This document shows positions 43,101 through 58,042 of a stretch of 64,000 nt of DNA, one piece after another (the stretch's first letter is position 1; each line of letters begins with the position of its first letter). The notes under the pieces were generated by a model. The model saw only the letters and a list, made by a program, of their open reading frames with translations, ran no database searches and had not been told where the DNA came from. The translations under genes were made by a program, and so were the position numbers. The DNA comes from Dendrophyllia cribrosa (lineage: Eukaryota > Cnidaria > Anthozoa > Scleractinia > Dendrophylliidae), in the NCBI GenBank assembly GCA_024195265.1, contig JAJLRJ010000006.1, positions 1,928,501 to 1,992,500 on the forward strand. The letters are read 5' to 3'.

Positions 43101-46100
43101 TCCAACATCACTAGACATCATACAGCATCACTAGGCATCATCTAACGTAACTAGACATCATCCAACATCACTAGGCATCATGCAGCATCACTAGGCATCA
43201 TCTAACGTAACTAGACATCATCCAACATCACTAGGCATAATACAGCATCACTAGGCATCATCTAACGTAACTAGACATCATCTAACATCACTAGACATTA
43301 TCCAACATCACTAGGCATAATACAGCATCACTAGGCATCATCTAACGTAACTAGACATCATCCAACATCACTAGGCATCATACAGCATCACTAGGCATCA
43401 TCTAACGTAACTAGACATCATCCAACATTACTAGGCATCATACAGCATCACTAGGCATCATCTAACGTAACTAGACATCATCCAACATCACTAGGCATCA
43501 TACAGCATCACTAGGCTTCATCTAACGTAACTAGACATCATCCAACATCACTAGGCATCATACAGCATCACTAGGCATCATCTAACGTAACTAGACATCA
43601 TCCAACATCACTAGGCATCATACAGCATCACTAGGCATCATCTAACGTAACTAGACATGATCTAACATCACTAGACATTATCCAACATCACTAGGCATAA
43701 TACAGCATCACTAGACATCATCCAACATCACTAGGCATCATACAGCATCACTAGGCTTCATCTAACGTAACTAGACATCATCCAACATCACTAGGCATCA
43801 TACAGCATCACTAGGCATCATCTAACGTAACTAGACATCATCCAACATCACTAGGCATCATACAGCATCACTAGGCATCATCTAACGTAACTAGACATCA
43901 TCTAACATCACTAGACATTATCCAACATCACTAGGCATAATACAGCATCACTAGGCATCATCTAACGTAACTAGACATCATCCAACATCACTATCCATCA
44001 TACAGCATCACTAGGCATCATCTAACGTAACTAGACATCATCCAACATCACTAGGCATCATACAGCATCACTAGGCATCATCTAACGTAACTAGACATCA
44101 TCCAACATCACTAGGCATCATACAGCATCACTAGGCATCATCTAACGTAACTAGACATTATCCAACATCACTAGGCATAATACAGCATCAGTAGGCATCA
44201 TCTAACGTAACTAGACATCATCCAACATCACTAGGTATCATACAGCATCACTAGGCATCATCTAACGTAACTAGACATCATCCAACATCACTAGGCATCA
44301 TACAGCATCACTAGGCATCATCTAACGTAACTAGACATCATCCAACATCACTAGGCATCATACAGCATCACTAGGTATCATCTAACGTAACTAGACATCA
44401 TCCAACATCACTAGACATCATACAGCATCACTAGGCATCATCTAACGTAACTAGACATCATCCAACATCACTATGCATCATACAGCATCACTAGGCATCA
44501 TCTAACGTAACTAGACATCATCCTACATCACTAGGCATCATACAGCATCACTAGGCATCATCTAACGTAACTAGACATCATCCAACATCACTAGACATCA
44601 TACAGCATCACTAGGCATCATCTAACGTAACTAGACATCATCCAACATCACTAGGCATCATGCAGCATCACTAGGCATCATCTAACGTAACTAGACATCA
44701 TCCAACATCACTAGGCATAATACAGCATCACTAGGCATCATCTAACGTAACTAGACATCATCTAACATCACTAGACATTATCCAACATCACTAGGCATAA
44801 TACAGCATCACTAGGCATCGTCTAACGTAACTAGACATCATCCAACATCACTATGCATCATACAGCATCACTAGGCATCATCTAACGTAACTAGACATCA
44901 TCCAACATCACTAGGCATCATACAGCATCACTAGGCATCATCTAACGTAACTAGACATCATCCGACATCACTAGGCATCATACAGCATCACTAGGCATCA
45001 TCTAACGTAACTAGACATTATCCAACATCACTAGGCATAATACAGCATCACTAGGCATCATCTAACGTAACTAGACATCATCCAACATCACTAGGCATCA
45101 TACAGCATCACTAGGCATCATCTAACGTAACTAGACATCATCCAACATCACTAGGCATCATACAGCATCACTAGGCATCATCTAACGTAACTAGACATCA
45201 TCCAACATCACTAGGCATCATACAGCATCACTAGGCATCATCTAACGTAACTAGACATCATCCAACATCACTAGACATCATACAGCATCACTAGGCATCA
45301 TCTAACGTAACTAGACATCATCCAACATCACTATGCATCATACAGCATCACTAGGCATCATCTAACGTAACTAGACATCATCCTACATCACTAGGCATCA
45401 TACAGCATCACTAGGCATCATCTAACGTAACTAGACATCATCCAACATCACTAGACATCATACAGCATCACTAGGCATCATCTAACGTAACTAGACATCA
45501 TCTAACATCACTAGACATTGTCCAACATCACTAGGCATAATACAGCATCACTAGGCATCATCTAAGGTAACTGGACATCATCCAACATCACTAGGCATCA
45601 TATAGCATCACTAGGCATCATCTAACGTAACTAGACATCATCCAACATCACTAGGCATCATACAGCATCACTAGGCATCATCTAACGTAACCAGACATCA
45701 TCCAACATCACTAGGCATCATACAGCATCACTAGGCATCATCTAACGTAACTAGACATCATCCAACATCACTAGGCATCATACAGCATCACTAGGCATCA
45801 TCTAACGTAACTAGACATCATCCAACATCACTAGGCATCATACAGCATCACTAGGCATCATCTAACGTAACTAGACATCATCCAACATCACTAGGCATCA
45901 TACAGCATCACTAGACATCATCTAACGTAACTAGACATCATCTAACATCACTAGACATTATCCAACATCACTAGGCATAATACAGCATCACTAGGCATCA
46001 TCTAACGTAACTAGACATCATCCAACATCACTAGGCATCATACAGCATCACTAGGCATCATCTAACGTAACTAGACATCATCCAACATCACTAGGCATCA

Positions 46101-49100
46101 TACAGCATCACTAGGCATCATCTACCGTAACTAGACATCATCCAACATCACTAGGCATCATGCAGCATCACTAGGCATCATCTAACGTAACTAGACATCA
46201 TCCAACATCACTAGGCATAATACAGCATCACTAGGCATCATCTAACGTAACTAGACATCATCTAACATCACTAGACATTGTCCAACATCACTAGGCATAA
46301 TACAGCATCACTAGGCATCATCTAACGTAACTAGACATCATCCAACATCACTATGCATCATACAGCATCACTAGGCATCATCTAACGTAACTAGACATCA
46401 TCCAACATCACTAGGCATCATACAGCATCACTAGGCATCATCTAACGTGACTAGACATCATCCAACATCACTAGGCATCATACAGCATCACTAAGCATCA
46501 TCTAACGTAACTAGACATCATCCAACATCACTAGGCATTATACAGCATCACTAGGCATCATCTAACGTAACTGGACATCATCCAACATCACTAGGCATCA
46601 TATAGCATCACTAGGCATCATCTAACGTAACTAGACATCATCCAACATCACTAGGCATCATACAGCATCACTAGGCATCATCTAACGTAACTAGACATCA
46701 TCCAACATCACTAGGCATCATACAGCATCACTAGGCATCATCTAACGTAACTAGACATCATCCAACATCACTAGGCATCATACAGCATCACTAGGCATCA
46801 TCTAACGTAACTAGACATCATCCAACATCACTAGGCATAATACAGCATCACTAGGCATCATCTAACGTAACTAGACATCATCTAACATCACTAGACATTG
46901 TCCAACATCACTAGGCATAATACAGCATCACTAGGCATCATCTAACGTAACTAGACATCATCCAACATCACTATGCATCATACAGCATCACTAGGCATCA
47001 TCTAACGTAACTAGACATCATCCAACATCACTAGGCATCATACAGCATCACTAGGCATCATCTAACGTGACTAGACATCATCCAACATCACTAGGCATCA
47101 TACAGCATCACTAAGCATCATCTAACGTAACTAGACATCATCCAACATCACTAGGCATTATACAGCATCACTAGGCATCATCTAACGTAACTGGACATCA
47201 TCCAACATCACTAGGCATCATATAGCATCACTAGGCATCATCTAACGTAACTAGACATCATCCAACATCACTAGGCATCATACAGCATCACTAGGCATCA
47301 TCTAACGTAACTAGACATCATCCAACATCACTAGGCATCATACAGCATCACTAGGCATCATCTAACGTAACTAGACATCATCCAACATCACTAGGCATCA
47401 TACAGCATCACTAGGCATCATCTAACGTAACTAGACATCATCCAACATCACTAGGCATCATACAGCATCACTAGACATCATCTAACGTAACTAGACATCA
47501 TCTAACATCACTAGACATTATCCAACATCACTAGGCATAATACAGCATCACTAGGCATCATCTAACGTAACTAGACATCATCCAACATCACTAGGCATCA
47601 TACAGCATCACTAGGCATCATCTAACGTAACTAGACATCATCCAACATCACTAGGCATCATACAGCATCACTAGGCATCATCTAACGTAACTAGACATCA
47701 TCTAACATCACTAGGCATCATACAGCATCACTAGGCATCATCTAACGTAACTAGACATCATCCAACATCACTAGGCATCATACAGCATCACTAGGCATCA
47801 TCTAACATAACTAGACATTATCCAACATCACTAGGCATAATACAGCATCACTAGGCATCATCTAACGTAACTAGACATCATCCAACATCACTAGGCATCA
47901 TACAGCATCACTAGGCATCATCTAACGTAACTAGACATCATCCAACATCACTAGGCATCATACAGCATCACTAGGCATCATCTAACGTAACTAGACATCA
48001 TCCAACATCACTAGGCATCATACAGCATCACTAGGCATCATCTAACGTAACTAGACATCATCCAACATCACTATGCATCATACAGCATCACTAGGCATCA
48101 TCTAACGTAACTAGACATCATCCAACATCACTAGGCATCATACAGCATCACTAGGCATCATCTAACGTAACTAGACATCATCTAACATCACTAGACATTA
48201 TCCAACATCACTAGGCATAATACAGCATCACTAGGCATCATCTAACGTAACTAGACATCATCCAACATCACTATGCATCATACAGCATCACTAGGCATCA
48301 TCTAACGTAACTAGACATCATCCAACATCACTAGGCATCATACAGCATCACTAGGCATCATCTAACGTAACTAGACATCATCCAACATCACTAGGCATCA
48401 TACAGCATCACTAGGCATCATCTAACGTAACTAGACATTATCCAACATCACTAGGCATAATACAGCATCAGTAGGCATCATCTAACGTAACTAGACATCA
48501 TCCAACATCACTAGGTATCATACAGCATCACTAGGCATCATCTAACGTAACTAGACATCATCTAACATCACTAGACATTATCCAACATCACTAGGCATCA
48601 TCTAACGTAACTAGACATCATCCAACATCACTAGGCATCATACAGCATCACTAGGCATCATCTAACGTAACTAGACATCATCCAACATCACTAGGCATCA
48701 TACAGCATCACTAGGCATCATCTAACGTAACTAGACATCATCCAACATCACTAGGCATCATACAGCATCACTAGGCATCATCTAACGTAACTAGACATCA
48801 TCCAACATCACTAGGCATCATACAGCATCACTAGGCATCATCTAACGTAACTAGACATCATCCAACATTACTAGGCATCATACAGCATCACTAGGCATCA
48901 TCTAACGTAACTAGACATCATCCAACATCACTAGGCATCATACAGCATCACTAGGCTTCATCTAACGTAACTAGACATCATCCAACATCACTAGGCATCA
49001 TACAGCATCACTAGGCATCATCTAACGTAACTAGACATCATCCAACATCACAAGACATCATACAGCATCACTAGGCATCATCTAACGTAACTAGACATCA

Positions 49101-52100
49101 TCCAACATCACTAGGTATCATACAGCATCACTAGGCATCATCTAACGTAACTAGACATCATCCAACATCACTAGGCATCATACAGCATCACTAGGCATCA
49201 TCTAACGTAACTAGACATCATCCAACATCACTAGGCATCATACAGCATCACTAGGTATCATCTAACGTAACTAGACATCATCCAACATCACTAGACATCA
49301 TACAGCATCACTAGGCATCATCTAACGTAACTAGACATCATCCAACATCACTATGCATCATACAGCATCACTAGGCATCATCTAACGTAACTAGACATCA
49401 TCCTACATCACTAGGCATCATACAGCATCACTAGGCATCATCTAACGTAACTAGACATCATCCAACATCACAAGACATCATACAGCATCACTAGGCATCA
49501 TCTAACGTAACTAGACATCATCCAACATCACTATGCATCATACAGCATCACTAGGCATCATCTAACGTAACTAGGCATCATCTAACGTAACTAGACATCA
49601 TCCAACATCACTATGCATCATACAGCATCACTAGGCATCATCTACCGTAACTAGACATCATCCAACATCACTAGTCATCATACAGCATCACTAGGCATCA
49701 TCTAACGTAACTAGACATCATCCAACATCACTAAGCATCATACAGCATCACTAGGCATAATCTAACGTAACTAGACATCATCTAACATCACTAGACATTA
49801 TCCAACATCACTAGGCATAATACAGCATCACTAGGCATCATCTAACGTAACTAGACATCATCTAACATCACTAGGCATCATACAGCATCACTAGGCATCA
49901 TCTAACGTAACTAGACATCATCTAACATCACTAGACATTATCCAACATCACTAGGCATAATACAGCATCACTAGCTATCATCTAACGTAACTAGACATCA
50001 TCCAACATCACTAGGCATCATACAGCATCACTAGGCATCATCTAACGTAACTAGACATCATCCAACATCACTAGGCATCATACAGCATCACTAGGCATCA
50101 TCTAACGTAACTAGACATCATCCAACATCACTAGGCATCATACAGCATCACTAGGCATCATCTAACGTAACTAGAAATCATCTAACATCACTAGACATTA
50201 TCCAACATCACTAGGCATAATACAGCATCACTAGGCATCATCTAACGTAACTAGACATCATCCAACATCACTAGGCATCATACAGCATCACTAGGCATCA
50301 TCTAACGTAACTAGACATCATCCAACATCACTAGGCATCATACAGCATCACTAGGCATCATCTAACGTAACTAGACATCATCCAAAATCACTAGGCATCA
50401 TACAGCATCACTAGGCATCATCTAACGTAACTAGACATCATCCAACATCACTATGCATCATACAGCATCACTAGGCATCATCTAACGTAACTAGACATCA
50501 TCTAACATCACTAGACATTATCCAACATCACTAGGCATCATCTAACGTAACTAGACATCATCCAACATCACTAGGCATCATACAGCATCACTAGGCATCA
50601 TCTAACGTAACTAGACATCATCCAACATCACTAGGCATCATACAGCATCACTAGGCATCATCTAACGTAACTAGACATCATCCAACATCACTAGGCATCA
50701 TACAGCATCACTAGGCATCATCTAACGTAACTAGACATCATCCAACATCACTAGGCATCATACAGCATCACTAGGCATCATCTAACGTAACTAGACATCA
50801 TCCAACATTACTAGGCATCATACAGCATCACTAGGCATCATCTAACGTAACTAGACATCATCCAACATCACTAGGCATCATACAGCATCACTAGGCTTCA
50901 TCTAACGTAACTAGACATCATCCAACATCACTAGGCATCATACAGCATCACTAGGCATCATCTAACGTAACTAGACATCATCCAACATCACTAGGCATCA
51001 TACAGCATCACTAGGCATCATCTAACGTAACTAGACATCATCTAACATCACTAGACATTATCCAACATCACTAGGCATAATACAGCATCACTAGGCATCA
51101 TCTAACGTAACTAGACATCATCCAACATCACTATGCATCATACAGCATCACTAGGCATCATCTAACGTAACTAGACATCATCCAACATCACTAGGCATCA
51201 TACAGCATCACTAGGCATCATCTAACGTAACTAGACATCATCCAACATCACTAGGCATCATACAGCATCACTAGGCATCATCTAACGTAACTAGACATTA
51301 TCCAACATCACTAGGCATAATACAGCATCAGTAGGCATCATCTAACGTAACTAGACATCATCCAACATCACTAGGTATCATACAGCATCACTAGGCATCA
51401 TCTAACGTAACTAGACATCATCCAAAATCACTAAGCATCATACAGCATCACTAGGCATAATCTAACGTAACTAGACATCATCTAACATCACTAGACATTA
51501 TCCAACATCACTAGGCATAATACAGCATCACTAGGCATCATCTAACGTAACTAGACATCATCTAACATCACTAGGCATCATACAGCATCACTAGGCATCA
51601 TCTAACGTAACTAGACATCATCTAACATCACTAGACATTATCCAACATCACTAGGCATAATACAGCATCACTAGGTATCATCTAACGTAACTAGACATCA
51701 TCCAACATCACTAGGCATCATACAGCATCACTAGGCATCATCTAACGTAACTAGACATCATCCAACATCACTAGGCATCATACAGCATCACTAGGCATCA
51801 TCTAACGTAACTAGACATCATCCAACATCACTAGGCATCATACAGCATCACTAGGCATCATCTAACGTAACTAGAAATCATCTAACATCACTAGACATTA
51901 TCCAACATCACTAGGCATAATACAGCATCACTAGGCATCATCTAACGTAACTAGACATCATCCAACATCACTAGGCATCATACAGCATCACTAGGCATCA
52001 TCTAACGTAACTAGACATCATCCAACATCACTAGGCATCATACAGCATCACTAGGCATCATCTAACGTAACTAGACATCATCCAAAATCACTAGGCATCA

Positions 52101-55100
52101 TACAGCATCACTAGGCATCATCTAACGTAACTAGACATCATCCAACATCACTATGCATCATACAGCATCACTAGGCATCATCTAACGTAACTAGACATCA
52201 TCTAACATCACTAGACATTATCCAACATCACTAGGCATCATCTAACGTAACTAGACATCATCCAACATCACTAGGCATCATACAGCATCACTAGGCATCA
52301 TCTAACGTAACTAGACATCATCCAACATCACTAGGCATCATACAGCATCACTAGGCATCATCTAACGTAACTAGACATCATCCAACATCACTAGGCATCA
52401 TACAGCATCACTAGGCATCATCTAACGTAACTAGACATCACCCAACATCACTAGGCATCATACAGCATCACTAGGCATCATCTAACGTAACTAGACATCA
52501 TCCAACATTACTAGGCATCATACAGCATCACTAGGCATCATCTAACGTAACTAGACATCATCCAACATCACTAGGCATCATACAGCATCACTAGGCTTCA
52601 TCTAACGTAACTAGACATCATCCAACATCACTAGGCATCATACAGCATCACTAGGCATCATCTAACGTAACTAGACATCATCCAACATCACTAGGCATCA
52701 TACAGCATCACTAGGCATCATCTAACGTAACTAGACATCATCTAACATCACTAGACATTATCCAACATCACTAGGCATAATACAGCATCACTAGGCATCA
52801 TCTAACGTAACTAGACATCATCCAACATCACTATGCATCATACAGCATCACTAGGCATCATCTAACGTAACTAGACATCATCCAACATCACTAGGCATCA
52901 TACAGCATCACTAGGCATCATCTAACGTAACTAGACATCATCCAACATCACTAGGCATCATACAGCATCACTAGGCATCATCTAACGTAACTAGACATTA
53001 TCCAACATCACTAGGCATAATACAGCATCAGTAGGCATCATCTAACGTAACTAGACATCATCCAACATCACTAGGTATCATACAGCATCACTAGGCATCA
53101 TCTAACGTAACTAGACATCATCCAAAATCACTAGGCATCATACAGCATCACTAGGCATCATCTAACGTAACTAGACATCATCCAACATCACTAGGCATCA
53201 TACAGCATCACTAGGCATCATCTAACGTAACTAGACATCATCTAACATCACTAGACATTATCCAACATCACTAGGCATCATCTAACGTAACTAGACATCA
53301 TCCAACATCACTAGGCATCATACAGCATCACTAGGCATCATCTAACGTAACTAGACATCATCCAACATCACTAGGCATCATACAGCATCACTAGGCATCA
53401 TCTAACGTAACTAGACATCATCCAACATCACTAGGCATCATACAGCATCACTAGGCATCATCTAACGTAACTAGACATCATCCAACATCACCAGGCATCA
53501 TACAGCATCACTAGGCATCATCTAACGTAACTAGACATCATCCAACATTACTAGGCATCATACAGCATCACTAGGCATCATCTAACGTAACTAGACATCA
53601 TCCAACATCACTAGGCATCATACAGCATCACTAGGCTTCATCTAACGTAACTAGACATCATCCAACATCACTAGGCATCATACAGCATCACTAGGCATCA
53701 TCTAACGTAACTAGACATCATCCAACATCACTAGGCATCATACAGCATCACTAGGCATCATCTAACGTAACTAGACATCATCTAACATCACTAGACATTA
53801 TCCAACATCACTAGGCATAATACAGCATCACTAGGCATCATCTAACGTAACTAGACATCATCCAACATCACTATGCATCATACAGCATCACTAGGCATCA
53901 TCTAACGTAACTAGACATCATCCAACATCACTAGGCATCATACAGCATCACTAGGCATCATCTAACGTAACTAGACATCATCCAACATCACAAGACATCA
54001 TACAGCATCACTAGGCATCATCTAACGTAACTAGACATCATCCAACATCACTAGGTATCATACAGCATCACTAGGCATCATCTAACGTAACTAGACATCA
54101 TCCAACATCACTAGGCATCATACAGCATCACTAGGCATCATCTAACGTAACTAGACATCATCCAACATCACTAGGCATCATACAGCATCACTAGGTATCA
54201 TCTAACGTAACTAGACATCATCCAACATCACTAGACATCATACAGCATCACTAGGCATCATCTAACGTAACTAGACATCATCCAACATCACTATGCATCA
54301 TACAGCATCACTAGGCATCATCTAACGTAACTAGACATCATCCTACATCACTAGGCATCATACAGCATCACTAGGCATCATCTAACGTAACTAGACATCA
54401 TCCAACATCACAAGACATCATACAGCATCACTAGGCATCATCTAACGTAACTAGACATCATCCAACATCACTAGGCATCATGCAGCATCACTAGGCATCA
54501 TCTAACGTAACTAGACATCATCCAACATCACTAGGCATAATACAGCATCACTAGGCATCATCTAACGTAACTAGACATCATCTAACATCACTAGACATTA
54601 TCCAACATCACTAGGCATAATACAGCATCACTAGGCATCGTCTAACGTAACTAGACATCATCCAACATCACTATGCATCATACAGCATCACTAGGCATCA
54701 TCTAACGTAACTAGACATCATCCAACATCACTAGGCATCATACAGCATCACTAGGCATCATCTAACGTAACTAGACATCATCCGACATCACTAGGCATCA
54801 TACAGCATCACTAGGCATCATCTAACGTAACTAGACATTATCCAACATCACTAGGCATAATACAGCATCACTAGGCATCATCTAACGTAACTAGACATCA
54901 TCCAACATCACTAGGCATCATACAGCATCACTAGGCATCATCTAACGTAACTAGACATCATCCTACATCACTAGGCATCATACAGCATCACTAGGCATCA
55001 TCTAACGTAACTAGACATCATCCAACATCACTAGACATCATACAGCATCACTAGGCATCATCTAACGTAACTAGACATCATCTAACATCACTAGACATTG

Positions 55101-57810
55101 TCCAACATCACTAGGCATAATACAGCATCACTAGGCATCATCTAACGTAACTGGACATCATCCAACATCACTAGGCATCATATAGCATCACTAGGCATCA
55201 TCTAACGTAACTAGACATCATCCAACATCACTAGGCATCATACAGCATCACTAGGCATCGTCTAACGTAACTAGACATCATCCAACATCACTAGGCATCA
55301 TACAGCATCACTAGGCATCATCTAACGTAACTAGACATCATCCAACATCACTAGGCATCATACAGCATCACTAGGCATCATCTAACGTAACTAGACATCA
55401 TCCAACATCACTAGGCATCATACAGCATCACTAGGCATCATCTAACGTAACTAGACATCATCCAACATCACTAGGCATCATACAGCATCACTAGACATCA
55501 TCTAACGTAACTAGACATCATCTAATATCACTAGACATTATCCAACATCACTAGGCATAATACAGCATCACTAGGCATCATCTAACGTAACTAGACATCA
55601 TCCAACATCACTAGGCATCATACAGCATCACTAGGCATCATCTAACGTAACTAGACATCATCCAACATCACTAGGCATCATACAGCATCACTAGGCATCA
55701 TCTAACGTAACTAGACATCATCCAACATCACTAGGCATCATGCAGCATCACTAGGCATCATCTAACGTAACTAGACATCATCCAACATCACTAGGCATAA
55801 TACAGCATCACTAGGCATCATCTAACGTAACTAGACATCATCTAACATCACTAGACATTGTCCAACATCACTAGGCATAATACAGCATCACTAGGCATCA
55901 TCTAACGTAACTAGACATCATCCAACATCACTAGGCATCATACAGCATCACTAGGCATCATCTAACGTGACTAGACATCATCCAACATCACTAGGCATCA
56001 TACAGCATCACTAAGCATCATCTAACGTAACTAGACATCATCCAACATCACTAGGCATTATACAGCATCACTAGGCATCATCTAACGTAACTGGACATCA
56101 TCCAACATCACTAGGCATCATATAGCATCACTAGGCATCATCTAACGTAACTAGACATCATCCAACATCACTAGGCATCATACAGCATCACTAGGCATCA
56201 TCTAACGTAACTAGACATCATCCAACATCACTAGGCATCATACAGCATCACTAGGCATCATCTAACGTAACTAGACATCATCCAACATCACTAGGCATCA
56301 TACAGCATCACTAGGCATCATCTAACGTAACTAGACATCATCCAACATCACTAGGCATCATACAGCATCACTAGACATCATCTAACGTAACTAGACATCA
56401 TCTAACATCACTAGACATTATCCAACATCACTAGGCATAATACAGCATCACTAGGCATCATCTAACGTAACTAGACATCATCCAACATCACTAGGCATCA
56501 TACAGCATCACTAGGCATCATCTAACGTAACTAGACATCATCCAACATCACTAGGCATCATACAGCATCACTAGGCATCATCTAACGTAACTAGACATCA
56601 TCCAACATCACTAGGCATCATACAGCATCACTAGGCATCATCTAACGTAACTAGACATCATCCAACATCACTAGGCATCATACAGCATCACTAGGCATCA
56701 TCTAACATAACTAGACATTATCCAACATCACTAGGCATAATACAGCATCACTAGGCATCATCTAACGTAACTAGACATCATCCAACATCACTAGGCATCA
56801 TACAGCATCACTAGGCATCATCTAACGTAACTAGACATCATCCAACATCACTAGGCATCATACAGCATCACTAGGCATCATCTAACGTAACTAGACATCA
56901 TCCAACATCACTAGGCATCATACAGCATCACTAGGCATCATCTAACGTAACTAGACATCATCCAACATCACTAGGCATCATACAGCATCACTAGGCATCA
57001 TCTAACGTAACTAGACATCATCCAACATCACTAGGCATCATACAGCATCACTAGGCATCATCTAACGTAACTAGACATCATCCAACATCACTAGACATCA
57101 TACAGCATCACTAGGCATCATCTAACGTAACTGGACATCATCCAACATCACTATGCATCATACAGCATCACTAGACATCATCTAACGTAACTAGACATCA
57201 TCTAACATCACTAGACATTATCCAACATCACTAGGCATAATACAGCATCACTAGGCATCATCTAACGTAACTAGACATCATCCAACATCACTAGGCATCA
57301 TACAGCATCACTAGGCATCATCTAACGTAACTAGACATCATCCAACATCACTAGGCATCATACAGCATCACTAGGCATCATCTAACGTAACTAGACATTA
57401 TCCAACATCACTAGGCATAATACAGCATCACTAGGCATCATCTAACGTAACTAGACATCATCCAACATCACTAGGCATCATACAGCATCACTAGACATCA
57501 TCTAACGTAACTAGACATCATCTAACATCACTAGACATTATCCAACATCACTAGGCATAATACAGCATCACTAGGCATCATCTAACGTAACTAGACATCA
57601 TCCAACATCACTAGGCATCATACAGCATCACTAGGCATCATCTAACGTAACTAGACATCATCCAGCATCACTAGACATCTTCTACCATCACTAGATATCA
57701 CCTACCATCACTAGATACCACCTACCATCACTAGACATAATCTAACGTAACTAGACATCATCTACTATCACTAGACATCTACAAACGTCACTAGACATCA
57801 TATACCAACA
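37101..57810. repeat. Satellite array: 20-bp unit, 60-bp trimer higher-order repeat
   Basis: About 1,035 units of 20 bp. The main higher-order repeat is A-B-C with A = TCTAACGTAACTAGACATCA, B = TCCAACATCACTAGGCATCA, C = TACAGCATCACTAGGCATCA. A fourth unit D (TCTAACATCACTAGACATTA) is often placed after A, giving an 80-bp A-D-B-C form in which B ends in CATAA. Each unit keeps CTAG at the same place. Outermost units (37101-37200 and 57660-57810) are more diverged. The plus strand is rich in A and C (about 40 of 60 bases). No open reading frame of use exists on either strand. Confidence 0.97.
49731..53130. repeat. 1,700-bp tandem duplication inside the satellite
   Basis: Rare variants recur exactly 1,700 bp apart: CTAGAAATCA (50171/51871), TCCAAAATCA (50381/52081), TCCAACATTA (50801/52501), CTAGGCTTCA (50891/52591), GTAGGCATCA (51331/53031). 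Units are 49731-51430 and 51431-53130. Confidence 0.85.
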
Positions 57811-57816
57811 CCAGGG

Positions 57817-58042
57817 CCCGGTTGTTCAAAAGGTGGATAAAGCTATTTAGTATATACTGAAACAGTGGATAGCATTGTTGGCGCGCTCTGATTGGCTACT
57901 GAAACTCGGAATAGCAAGTGCTATTCACCTCCCAGCAATTTGCGCGCGAAAATTGTAATTGTTGACAGGAATAAATGAGTTAAAACGCATCATTTTCGTA
58001 GGATTTTGTTAATAGTTATCCACTGGATAGTGAACAACCGGG
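57817..58042. mobile_element. MITE at the right edge of the satellite
   Basis: CCCGGTTGTTCAAAAGGTGG at the left and CCACTGGATAGTGAACAACC then GGG at the right are imperfect inverted ends. ACCAGG on both sides (57810-57815 and 58043-58048) looks like the target duplication. Confidence 0.6.

Noticed and set aside
37101..57810. CRISPR array or coding repeat protein
   Set aside because: Units are contiguous with no unique spacers, and the trimer has stops in all frames. The setting is eukaryotic.
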